In this document: positions 1 to 6,245 of the stretch, one piece after another
Layout of the letters: each line of letters opens with the position of its first letter
Position numbering within the stretch: position 1 is the first letter of the stretch
Assembly (NCBI GenBank): GCA_900548405.1
Contig: UNSJ01000068.1
Coordinates: forward strand, 1-6,918
Direction of reading: 5' to 3'
Origin: Candidatus Gastranaerophilales bacterium
Lineage (GTDB): Bacteria > Cyanobacteriota > Vampirovibrionia > Gastranaerophilales > Gastranaerophilaceae
DNA length: 6,918 nt
The notes under the pieces: model-generated
Database searches by the model: none
Told to the model about the DNA's origin: nothing
Seen by the model: the letters and a program-made list of their open reading frames with translations, nothing else
Made by a program: the position numbers and the translations under genes

Positions 1-7
1 GTAATTT

Positions 8-828
8 ATGAAAGATTTTAGTTATGTCGGGGGGGGGGCAAACTTTTAAGCTCCAACCTTAAGGGATTTACATTAGCAGAGGTTTTGATAACACTCGGGA
101 TTATTGGCGTAGTTGCTGCAATGACTATGCCTGCATTAATAGCTAACCATCAAAGAAATGTAACAGTTACAAGACTTGAGAGAACTTATAATACATTTGC
201 AAACGCACTTGTCAGGGCGCAAGTTGATTACGGAGACCCATCGAATTGGGATTATGACGGTATAGGTATAGAACTTGACGGTTCGGAAGAATCTAAAAAC
301 TCAGCTTATAACTCTGTTGAGAGTTGTGTTAGAAAATATATCATACCATATTTAGCAGGTGGTTATACATTTGAAAATAAAAGGGATAAAACTGCACAAG
401 ATCTCGGGTATAAGTCACCTATATTATATCGTTCCGGTAATATGGGATTAGCATTAACATCTAAACTCCCTGTTATAATGTTAAATGACGGAACTTGGGT
501 GTTTTTATCATATATGGATTTTGGAGGAAATATTGATGCCGATGGTAATGTTGTGCCAAAAAGAAGTTACGGTTTACGTTTGTTGGTAGATATCAACGGA
601 CCAAAACCTCCAAATGTGTTTGGTAAAGATGCATATATTATATGTATGTATTTTGCAAAAAATTCTCGTTTGAGCTTTCTGCAAAAAGTATCATTCAGAC
701 CTTCCGAAAATTTAGTTATATTTCAAGATATCACTCGTGAAGAACTGCTTAATAACTGTGAAACTCAAGGAAGTTATTGCGGAGCTTTAATCCAATCAGA
801 CGGTTGGCAGATAAAATATAAATATTAA
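8..828 (+). CDS. Type IV pilin-like protein 1, reading frame interrupted at a G10 tract (OFF register)
   Basis: Seen: the ATG at 8 reads MKDFSYVGGG, then hits TAA at 47-49. The pilin body is in another frame, open from 22 to 828, where the only non-ATG start is TTG 85, inside the helix and after the cleavage site. One extra G in the tract at 29-38 (or two fewer) would give a 273-residue prepilin with a 20-residue leader ending KG^FTLAEVL. This is the class III prepilin peptidase motif with Glu at +5, followed by a hydrophobic helix ending near MPALIA. The body is globular. It carries D-x-N-G-x-x-x-P-N-x-x-G-x-D at 589-630, four Cys, and a C-terminus with C-x(6)-C-G-A followed by DGWQIKYKY. 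Family knowledge: such proteins are inserted in the inner membrane, cleaved and methylated, then assembled into pilus or pseudopilus fibres. Inferred: a phase-variable gene, not a decayed one, because about 800 bp stay open. The upstream promoter and SD lie outside the window. Confidence 0.85.
29..38 (+). repeat. G10 homopolymer, candidate slippage tract in pilin 1
   Basis: There are ten consecutive G between codon 7 of the leader starting at ATG 8 and the pilin body. With 10 G the ATG frame stops at TAA 47-49. With 9 G it would stop at the TAA within 'ccttaag' near 59. With 11 or 8 G it runs through to the stop at 826-828. Runs of eight or more G are rare in AT-rich DNA and are the classic substrate of slipped-strand mispairing in contingency genes. 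Slippage here is inferred, not observed. Confidence 0.75.
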
Positions 829-834
829 AAATGC

Positions 835-862
835 AGGTCATTGATTTATCAATGACCTTTTT
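835..862 (+). terminator. Rho-independent terminator of pilin 1
   Basis: A perfect 10-bp stem, AGGTCATTGA (835-844) and TCAATGACCT (849-858), has a TTTA loop and is followed by a T-run at 858-862. It lies 6 bp after the pilin 1 stop codon. It separates pilin 1 from pilin 2, which has its own promoter immediately downstream. Confidence 0.9.
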
Positions 863-871
863 GACAATATG

Positions 872-899
872 TTGAAAAAATTCAAAAATAGTTTATAAT
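872..899 (+). promoter_or_regulatory. Sigma70-type promoter of pilin 2
   Basis: TTGAAA (872-877) and a perfect TATAAT (894-899) are separated by 16 bp. The predicted transcription start is near 906, giving a 5' UTR of about 25 nt before ATG 932. The same arrangement, with the same boxes, spacing and flanking 'GTT' before TATAAT, occurs at 6827-6854 in front of another copy of the leader, which strongly supports the call. Confidence 0.8.
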
Positions 900-919
900 A
901 AAAATACGGTCAATAAACG

Positions 920-926
920 AAAGGAG
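920..926 (+). promoter_or_regulatory. Shine-Dalgarno site that fixes the pilin 2 start at ATG 932
   Basis: AAAGGAG lies 5 nt before ATG 932. It shows that translation begins at 932, not at the TTG at 1015, which has no SD and lies inside the leader. This start is out of frame with the pilin body, so the SD is the key evidence that the gene is in the OFF register at the G tract. Confidence 0.85.
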
Positions 927-931
927 CATTT

Positions 932-1701
932 ATGAGAAAATTTAGTAAAAAAGCTGCTACGTTAGTTGGGGAAGTTTCGACCAAGCTCCAATATGACGGG
1001 TCAAGCGGCTACGCTTGCGGGGGGGGGGCAACCGTTTAAGCTCCAACCATAGGGGATTTACTCTTGCTGAAGTATTGGTCACACTCGGCATTATTGGTGT
1101 AGTTTCAGCAATGACAGTTCCGTCTTTGATGCAAAATTATCAAAGACAGTCTTATGTTGCACAGCTGCATAAGGTTTATAATGAAGCTCAACAGGCTGCA
1201 CAAATGGTACTAACCGACGCAAATGCCTTGGATTTAAAAGAGGCAGGCTTAACTACTGACGAGGCAGTTGATGCGTGGGTTAAAAAGTATTTTAAAGTTG
1301 TAAAAGAATGTGGTAATAAGGGCTCTGACTGCTTTGCAGTAGGAGAATATAAAAGAATGAACGGTGCATCTTTGGGAATTTTTAATTACGGTAAAAATCA
1401 ATATGTTCTTGCCAGTGGAACTGCTATATATGCATCCGCAGCAGGAGGCGGAATTGTAACTATTTATATTGATACAAATGGAAAAAAGGGCCCAAATATT
1501 ATTGGCCGTGATGTTTTTGCGACAAGAATTTATAATAACGGAATAATGGACGATTGTGCATGTCCTGAATTAACAAGTGCTCCACTAACACAGGAACAGC
1601 GTGAAACTTCTTTTGAGGACCATTGTGTTGCAGGAAAAGAGGGCTGCTGGTGGGGCTGTCTTGGTAAAATCATAAATGACAACTGGCAGATGACATATTA
1701 A
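932..1701 (+). CDS. Type IV pilin-like protein 2, reading frame interrupted at a G10 tract (OFF register)
   Basis: Seen: from ATG 932, which has a strong SD, a leader of about 32 residues runs into the G tract and stops at TAA 1037-1039 (a 35-residue peptide ending GGGATV). The body continues in the neighbouring frame to 1701. With 11 or 8 G the two join; the 11-G product is 256 residues with an unusually long 42-residue leader ending HRG^FTLAEVL, followed by the hydrophobic pilin helix. D-x-N-G-x-x-x-P-N-x-x-G-x-D lies at 1471-1512. Seven Cys in the body cluster near the end (CAC, C-x(6)-CWWGC), and the protein ends NDNWQMTY. The shared N-terminus and internal motif make it a paralogue of pilin 1 with a diverged body. 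Family role: membrane-inserted, prepilin-peptidase-processed subunit of a pilus or type II secretion-like fibre. Regulation: own promoter at 872-899, and probably tract slippage. A frameshifted pseudogene or a tract-length consensus error are the alternatives. Confidence 0.85.
1002..1017 (+). repeat. Hairpin immediately upstream of the pilin 2 G tract
   Basis: The inverted repeat CAAGCG (1002-1007), loop GCTA, CGCTTG (1012-1017) ends one base before the G10 run. It is the most GC-rich stretch of the leader. It could stall polymerase or ribosome and favour slippage, but pilin 1 has no equivalent stem, so it is not essential to the arrangement. Confidence 0.5.
1019..1028 (+). repeat. G10 homopolymer, candidate slippage tract in pilin 2
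   Basis: There are ten consecutive G in codons 30-33 of the leader from ATG 932. Ten G reads GGG GGG GGG GCA and stops at 1037-1039. Nine G would stop at the TAG in 'ccatagg' (about 1049). Eleven or eight G enter the pilin frame. Length and position relative to 'CAA..TTTAAGCTCCAACC' match the tract at 29-38. Confidence 0.75.
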
Positions 1702-1726
1702 AAAAAGCCTCAATTGAGGCTTTTTT
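1701..1726. terminator. Bidirectional terminator between convergent genes
   Basis: This is a perfect 26-bp palindrome: six A, GCCTCAATTGAGGC, six T. It begins on the last base of the pilin 2 stop codon and ends 3 bp from the stop codon of the minus-strand gene at 1730. The A and T runs flank the stem on both sides, so it can terminate transcription from either direction. Confidence 0.9.
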
Positions 1727-1729
1727 ATG

Positions 1730-2206
1730 CTAAAATTTTCTGTTCAAATCGTTATAGTGTCCAAAACCAAGTACGTCTTTAAAGAATTTAACACCTGCAT
1801 AAATTCCAAGACCTATGGCTGAACCTTTTGCCCATTTGCCTTTTCCAAACAATGCTCCTAAGCCTAAGCCGAGAGGTACTACGCTGTTGACAAGCATTGA
1901 GCCGAAGCCTTTAAAATATCCGATTGCAGAGTTTATGAAATGTCTTGTGTTATTTTCCACTTCAAAATTAAATACTCCGCGTTTTAATTTTGAAGTTGTA
2001 TTACTTGGTGTTGATAAATATTGAGTGTTACTGAATCTTTCAGCACAAGCATCTGCATCACGGCTTTTAGCATAAACGTCGGATTGGATTTTGCCGATGA
2101 TATGCGAATCATAAGCAACAACTCCAAGAGCCGCAGCACCTGCGCCTTTTGCCAAATATTTAGTAAAATTACTTTTTACTGATGTTAATGCTGTTGATAA
2201 ACTCAT
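1730..2206 (-). CDS. Small Gly-rich, probably membrane-associated protein of unknown function
   Basis: Not recognised. The protein is 158 residues with three hydrophobic, glycine- and alanine-rich stretches: about 20-32 (KGAGAAALGVV), 92-120 (ending VVPLGLGLGALFG) and 128-146 (GSAIGLGIYAGVKFF). A polar middle region (45-90) contains one Cys. There is no clear cleavable signal peptide. The glycine pattern suggests helices that insert in or lie on a membrane. The ATG at 2206 shares one base with the TAA of the upstream gene (TAATG), and a GGTGA-like SD lies within the end of that gene, so the two are translationally coupled. The coupling implies a functional partnership with the HEAT-repeat protein, but no activity can be assigned. 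Confidence 0.75.
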   Translation of the reverse strand: MSLSTALTSVKSNFTKYLAKGAGAAALGVVAYDSHIIGKIQSDVYAKSRDADACAERFSNTQYLSTPSNTTSKLKRGVFNFEVENNTRHFINSAIGYFKGFGSMLVNSVVPLGLGLGALFGKGKWAKGSAIGLGIYAGVKFFKDVLGFGHYNDLNRKF

Positions 2207-3018
2207 TATTTTTCACCGTTTGATTTGTTTTCTGTTTTCTTGGTATCTTTTACTTCAAATTCTTTTTCTACTTTTTGACCTGACATTTTTAATAATATAT
2301 TTGTTGCCTGTAAAGCATCTTGACCATAGCCAGATTTAGAATTTTGCATTTGTTTTAAAAGTCCGACAGTATAATCATCACCTGTTGCAACTCTTGAATC
2401 AAGAACGCTCAACGCTAAGATTTTAACTGCTGTTGACGGATCTTGAAGCATTTTATTAACCAGAGCATTTAAAGCTTTGTCATCTTTTCTTGAATGGTCT
2501 TCTTCAAGTCTTGCAACAACTTCTTTTGCACCCATTAATCTGACTTCTTTATCCTGACTGTTTAAATAATTTTCAAGATTTTTAATATATTCATCAGTTA
2601 ATTGTACAATTTCACGTTTTTCTGTTTTCTTTTCTGTTTTTTTATTTTCGGTTGTATTTGTAGTATTTGTTGTACTGTTAAGGTTTTTGTTGTTTCCCCA
2701 GTCATTTGTGTAATACCCGGAAGGATAACATCCGCTTGCAGCATTTGGTCCGTAGTTCGGAGCATTAACGTTATACACCGGAGCTGTTGAACCGGGAGTT
2801 GCAACAGAAGGGTTAAATATCTGAATATTTACTCCTGAATAATTCGGAACTTGAACATTTTGACTTTGAGGTTGAGCCATAGGTGCAGTTTGATATTGAG
2901 GCACCTGTTGTTGCGCAGCAGGTTGTGCTTGTGCCTGAACAGTTTGTTGAGGCGGACATTGGCACTGCTGTATAATCTTTGGCTGCTGTATGTTTTGTTG
3001 TCCTACTGAACTTTGCAT
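2206..3018 (-). CDS. Q/P-rich protein with C-terminal HEAT-like helical repeats
   Basis: The protein is 270 residues in three parts. Residues 1-100 are low-complexity, rich in Gln, Pro and Ala (runs such as QAQAQPAAQQQ), then Asn, Tyr and Gly. Residues 108-136 are an Asn/Thr linker (NSTTNTTNTTENKK) followed by a Lys/Glu stretch (KKTEKKTEK). Residues 137-245 are paired amphipathic helices of HEAT/Armadillo character, for example NYLNSQDKEVRLMGAKEVVARL and DPSTAVKILALSVL. The tail is highly charged. There is no signal peptide or catalytic motif. HEAT repeats are generally protein-binding scaffolds, so an adaptor or scaffold role is inferred, possibly for the coupled membrane protein downstream. 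An AAGGG SD (3027-3031) precedes the ATG by 8 nt. The two genes end at the bidirectional terminator. The disordered N-terminus makes family assignment uncertain. Confidence 0.75.
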   Translation of the reverse strand: MQSSVGQQNIQQPKIIQQCQCPPQQTVQAQAQPAAQQQVPQYQTAPMAQPQSQNVQVPNYSGVNIQIFNPSVATPGSTAPVYNVNAPNYGPNAASGCYPSGYYTNDWGNNKNLNSTTNTTNTTENKKTEKKTEKREIVQLTDEYIKNLENYLNSQDKEVRLMGAKEVVARLEEDHSRKDDKALNALVNKMLQDPSTAVKILALSVLDSRVATGDDYTVGLLKQMQNSKSGYGQDALQATNILLKMSGQKVEKEFEVKDTKKTENKSNGEK

Positions 3019-3135
3019 GAAAACTACCCTTTTACTACTTATATAAATAAAGTAATATTTGCATTATTAATTGCTTTTTCTTTAAGAAATGTTACATAAT
3101 TTTTTTTAATTTCCCATGATAGTTATAATTGATTT
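3019..3135. promoter_or_regulatory. Divergent promoter region
   Basis: This very AT-rich 117-bp gap lies between divergent genes. For the minus-strand pair, TATA-rich sequence (about 3039-3046) lies at a suitable distance, but no good -35 box is visible. For the plus-strand gene, a perfect TATAAT at 3124-3129 ends only 6 bp before the ATG. A T8 run (3100-3107) occupies the expected -35 position. No operator-like inverted repeat was found. Confidence 0.45.
3124..3129 (+). promoter_or_regulatory. -10 box implying a leaderless mRNA
   Basis: TATAAT ends 6 bp before ATG 3136, so a normal start about 7 nt downstream would fall on the A of the ATG. No SD-like purine run is present between the box and the start. 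The in-frame TGA at 3130-3132 rules out any start further upstream in this frame. A -35 hexamer is not evident. Confidence 0.5.
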
Positions 3136-3717
3136 ATGGGTAGTTATGAAGAAAATTATTTAGACAAGCGTCCTCAATCTCTATGTCATATGTGCGGCAA
3201 GTGTTGCCGCGTGGTTACAACATCCACGCCTTATGAAACCTTAAAAAAAATGGCTGAGGAGAATGATAAAGGTGCTATTGATTTTCTGTCAATTTTTGTA
3301 CCATATGAATCGATTGAAGCTGCAAGGCAGGCAGATTCTGAAGTTGTTGACAATATTATAAACCGTCTTTCAGAAGACGGAAACTATATTGAAGATGAAA
3401 CAACTTTCTACTGTTGTAAGTATTTACAGGATGATAATTTGTGCTCAAATTATGAAAACAGACCTGTATTATGCAGACATTGTCCTTCTTCTCCCTGGTC
3501 AATCGTTCCGCCCGGATGCGGATTTGAGGGCTGGCTTTTTTGGAAACGGGAAGAAGAAAAAGAAAAAATCAGACGTGCTAAAGAGGAGCTTTTAGAACTT
3601 AAGCTTTTAAAAAAGCGTAAAAACTCCCCTGAAACACTTCAAAAAATTGAGGCAGTAGAACAGAAAATTCTGCGAAATATTGATATGTATAAAAAATACG
3701 GTTCGGAAAACTGGTAA
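3136..3717 (+). CDS. YkgJ-family cysteine-cluster protein (putative Zn/Fe-S binding)
   Basis: The protein is 193 residues. The N-terminal motif C17-x-x-C20-G-K-C23-C24 is the hallmark of the YkgJ/UPF0153 family, annotated as zinc- or iron-sulfur-cluster-binding. The second half of the family pattern follows: C93-C94-x-Y-L, C103, then N-R-P-x-x-C113-R-x-C116 and a Pro/Gly-C128 segment. Residues from about 137 to the end form a charged, probably coiled-coil tail (KREEEKEKIRRAKEELLEL...), beyond the core domain. It is predicted cytoplasmic, with no signal or membrane segment. The start is secure: an in-frame TGA lies two codons upstream, and the next ATG (codon 19) would remove the first Cys. 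No SD is present, so translation is probably leaderless. The biochemical role of the family is poorly defined, so only the metal-binding class is claimed. Confidence 0.85.
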   Translation: MGSYEENYLDKRPQSLCHMCGKCCRVVTTSTPYETLKKMAEENDKGAIDFLSIFVPYESIEAARQADSEVVDNIINRLSEDGNYIEDETTFYCCKYLQDDNLCSNYENRPVLCRHCPSSPWSIVPPGCGFEGWLFWKREEEKEKIRRAKEELLELKLLKKRKNSPETLQKIEAVEQKILRNIDMYKKYGSENW

Positions 3718-3719
3718 TT

Positions 3720-6221
3720 TTACAATAGAAGCAGTTTATCTAATTTTTTTTGATAAAATTCAGTGTTAATATTCAGTTTTGAACCTATATCCAGAAGCAT
3801 TTCAATAAACTTCTTATTGTTAGAACGTTTATTGCTAAGTCCGTTTTCAATTATGTCGCCGATTCTGTGATAAATTTTAGCAAAATAAATATTTTGGGCT
3901 TCTGAAATATCAACTTGAAGTTCAAGTTTTTCGATAGTATCAAATATTTCCAGAAGAACATCAGCCTGCTGAATTTCAAAACTGTGTACAAGTCTGTTCA
4001 TATTTTGAAGAATTTTTTTGCTGAATATGGCATTTGAAGGCTTTTTGTCAAGAGTTACGTCCATTTTTTTTGCTTCAAAATTAATATCCATAGCCTGCTG
4101 AATCAAGTCACTTTCAAGGAAACCGCCCGAATGAGCAACAATATCATTAAATTTATGACTTAAAGCATAACCTGCCGAAATTTTAAATTCATCAGGTATT
4201 TTAAGTCCCAAACCTTGAAGGTTATAGATTGCACCTTTGCCATCGTCATACATTTCCTGATAAGTTTGAGCAAATTTTTCAAGTTTACCTTTAAGAAGTA
4301 TTTGAAGTATTTTCCTTCTTTCTTCAATAAATATATCTTTTAAAGTAAAGTATTCTTTGCCGAAATACTCGTCTAATGCCCTGATGATTTCTGTTAAAGT
4401 ATTCATCAGATATGTTTTAATGAGTTCAGTTTTAATTTTATTAAACTCGGCTTCATCCGAATATTCTTTTATAGCACAGTGGAAATCTCCGCCGGAATAC
4501 TGCATCAAAGCAAATATTAAGTTAGATTTTTGTAATGTAATCTTTGATTGAACTTCAATGTGACCGATTATAAAGGTTGAAGTTCCTTTGTGCACTTTTT
4601 TATAAGCTTTTTTAGTAATTGTGTAACAATAAACATCTTCTTCATCTTCAAAATCCTGATAAAGAGATGATAATGCCCACAAGCTTGCTATTTGTTTTGC
4701 TGTTACTATTGAAGGTTTTACAAACCTTTCAAATATATCTTTACCTGTACCGTGTTCAGGTATATTACTTTTAGCTTCTGCAAGAATATTCAAAAAATGT
4801 TCTTCAATATTCTTATCTGTAAACTTAGCTGCAAGCTGCATTGCACGAGCAGCATATTTCATGATTTGAACTGTTTCAATACCTGATATTTCAGAGAAAA
4901 ACCATCCGCAGCTTGTATACATAAGCATTGACTGGCGCTGAATTTCAAGTAATTCCATTGCTCTTACCTTATCTTCATCAGATAAATTAGGCAAGAAGTT
5001 TTCTTGCTGGAATTTTCTAACATTCATATCACCGCGATCTAAAATAACATCGACATATTTATTACGTACTTCCCAAACATCATTGTTGAAATATTTTTTA
5101 CCGTGATCTTCGTAAATATTAACAAGCTCGTCTCTTAAATAATCAAGAGCATCTCTTAGAGGTTTTCTCCATTTTTGGTTCCAGCCCGGATGACCGCCTG
5201 TTGAGCATCCGCAGTCTTCTTTCCATCTGCCAACCCCGTGAAAACAGCTCCAGCTGGAAGCTTGTTTAATATCAACTTCACAGTCGCTTCTGTATTTTTC
5301 AAGATATTCACCGTAATTGGTAATAGTGAAACCTTCATCTTTAGCTTTTATTTTCAGTACATAAGCAAGTGCCATGTCACCGAATTTAGTATGGTGTCCG
5401 TAACTTTCTCCATCAGTAGCAATGTTAATCAGCTGAGGGTAATCTCTGCATTCGGAAACACCTTCTTTTAATCTTTTGCTGAATTTATTGCCGTCTTTTA
5501 ACAATTCGTCAAAAGCTACTGAGCGAGAAATAGCTCCGTCATAGAAGAATAAATCAATATATTTACCGGGAGCTGATTTTATATAATATCTGTATGAACG
5601 AGCAGGATCAATATTTCCCCAGCTAACATCAGTCCATTCTTTTTCGCCTTTTTTTCTGAATTTAGCAGCTTGATACGGTGAAAGAATAGTAAATTTAATA
5701 CCGTTTTCTTCCAAAACTCTTAGAGTATCATCATCAACAGCAGTTTCTGCAAGCCACATGCCTTCGGGTTTTCTGCCGAAACGGTATTCGAAATCTCTTA
5801 TACCCCATTTAACCTGAGTTTGTTTATCTTCTTCATTTGCAAGAGGCATAATTATATGGTTGTATACTTGAGCCAACGCATTACCGTGACCGTTGTGCTC
5901 AGGAATACTTTCAATATCCGCTTTTATAATTCTTTCATAAGTTAAAGGTGCAAATTGCTCCATCCAGGATAAAAGAGTCGGACCAAAGTTATAACTCATG
6001 TATTCGTAGTTATTTACAACATCTAAAATTCTGTTTCTGCTGTCAACAATCTTTGAAACGGAATTCGGGTTATAACATTCTTTATTAATCCTTTCATTCC
6101 AATCATGGAAAGGTAATGCACTATCTTGAAGTTCAATAGCTTCCAGCCACGGATTTTCTCTTGGCGGTTGGTAGAAATGTCCATGTATAGTAAGAAATAT
6201 ATCGTTTTTTTTATTGCTCAT
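3720..6221 (-). CDS. GH57-family glycoside hydrolase with DUF3536 C-terminal region
   Basis: The protein is 833 residues, the usual size for GH57 plus DUF3536 proteins, which are annotated as alpha-amylase/alpha-mannosidase-like. Motifs in order: HGHFYQPP at 13-20 (GH57 region 1); WLAETAVD at 156-163, with E159 in the position of the GH57 nucleophile; and ATDGESYGHH at 268-277, with D270 in the acid/base position. A Cys/Trp-rich block at 323-351 (W-S-C-x-H-G, D-C-G-C-x-T-G-G, P-G-W-N-Q-x-W-R) is characteristic of this subfamily. The rest, to the C-terminus, is largely helical. There is no signal peptide, so it probably acts in the cytoplasm on an alpha-glucan or related polysaccharide; the actual substrate is not established. 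The start is supported by GGAG (6229-6232) 7 nt upstream. It lies 24 bp downstream of the exported-protein gene, so is probably co-transcribed. Its stop is 2 bp from the convergent YkgJ gene, with no terminator between. Confidence 0.92.
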   Translation of the reverse strand: MSNKKNDIFLTIHGHFYQPPRENPWLEAIELQDSALPFHDWNERINKECYNPNSVSKIVDSRNRILDVVNNYEYMSYNFGPTLLSWMEQFAPLTYERIIKADIESIPEHNGHGNALAQVYNHIIMPLANEEDKQTQVKWGIRDFEYRFGRKPEGMWLAETAVDDDTLRVLEENGIKFTILSPYQAAKFRKKGEKEWTDVSWGNIDPARSYRYYIKSAPGKYIDLFFYDGAISRSVAFDELLKDGNKFSKRLKEGVSECRDYPQLINIATDGESYGHHTKFGDMALAYVLKIKAKDEGFTITNYGEYLEKYRSDCEVDIKQASSWSCFHGVGRWKEDCGCSTGGHPGWNQKWRKPLRDALDYLRDELVNIYEDHGKKYFNNDVWEVRNKYVDVILDRGDMNVRKFQQENFLPNLSDEDKVRAMELLEIQRQSMLMYTSCGWFFSEISGIETVQIMKYAARAMQLAAKFTDKNIEEHFLNILAEAKSNIPEHGTGKDIFERFVKPSIVTAKQIASLWALSSLYQDFEDEEDVYCYTITKKAYKKVHKGTSTFIIGHIEVQSKITLQKSNLIFALMQYSGGDFHCAIKEYSDEAEFNKIKTELIKTYLMNTLTEIIRALDEYFGKEYFTLKDIFIEERRKILQILLKGKLEKFAQTYQEMYDDGKGAIYNLQGLGLKIPDEFKISAGYALSHKFNDIVAHSGGFLESDLIQQAMDINFEAKKMDVTLDKKPSNAIFSKKILQNMNRLVHSFEIQQADVLLEIFDTIEKLELQVDISEAQNIYFAKIYHRIGDIIENGLSNKRSNNKKFIEMLLDIGSKLNINTEFYQKKLDKLLLL

Positions 6222-6245
6222 CTCTTAACTCCGTTAATAATAAAT

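Larger units (their letters stand above)
872..972 (+). repeat. Dispersed 5' module, copy A (promoter, SD and leader start)
   Basis: This segment matches 6827-6918 closely. It holds the promoter, the ACGAAAGGAGCA ribosome site and the first 13 or so codons (MRKFSKKAATLVG here, MRKFSKEAVTSIG there). The main difference is an insertion of about 10 bp (around 909-918, including ACGGTCAATA) between promoter and SD. Conservation extends through non-coding and coding parts alike, which points to recent duplication or gene conversion of a 5' cassette. Confidence 0.75.

Noticed and set aside
85..87. TTG as the true start of pilin 1
   Set aside because: It lies after the prepilin cleavage site, inside the hydrophobic helix, and has no SD. 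Starting there would remove FTLAEV.
861..866. TTGACA as the -35 box of pilin 2
   Set aside because: It is a perfect hexamer, but 27 bp from TATAAT and overlapping the terminator T-run. TTGAAA at 872 has the right spacing and is conserved at 6827.
1015..1017. TTG as the true start of pilin 2
   Set aside because: There is no SD, it sits in the 3' arm of a hairpin, and a strong SD with ATG 932 exists upstream. It only appears as a start because the G tract is out of register.
983..1046. 9-bp direct repeats AAGCTCCAA (983-991 and 1038-1046) as an alternative switch by deletion
   Set aside because: Deleting the 55 bp between copies shifts the frame to a TAG stop (CAA CCA TAG), so it would not restore the pilin. 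Probably coincidental or a duplication relic.
1815..2024. Plus-strand ORFs opposite the minus-strand genes (e.g. 1815-2024, 2602-2790, 5238-5471)
   Set aside because: They are shadows of well-supported minus-strand genes, with no SD or recognisable domains.
3243..3250. A8 run in the YkgJ gene as a slippage tract
   Set aside because: A and T runs of this length are common in such AT-rich DNA, and the gene is intact and in frame.
3735..3760. Inverted repeat TTTATC / GATAAA near the convergent stops as a terminator
   Set aside because: The stem is weak, and the T-run lies in the loop instead of after the stem.
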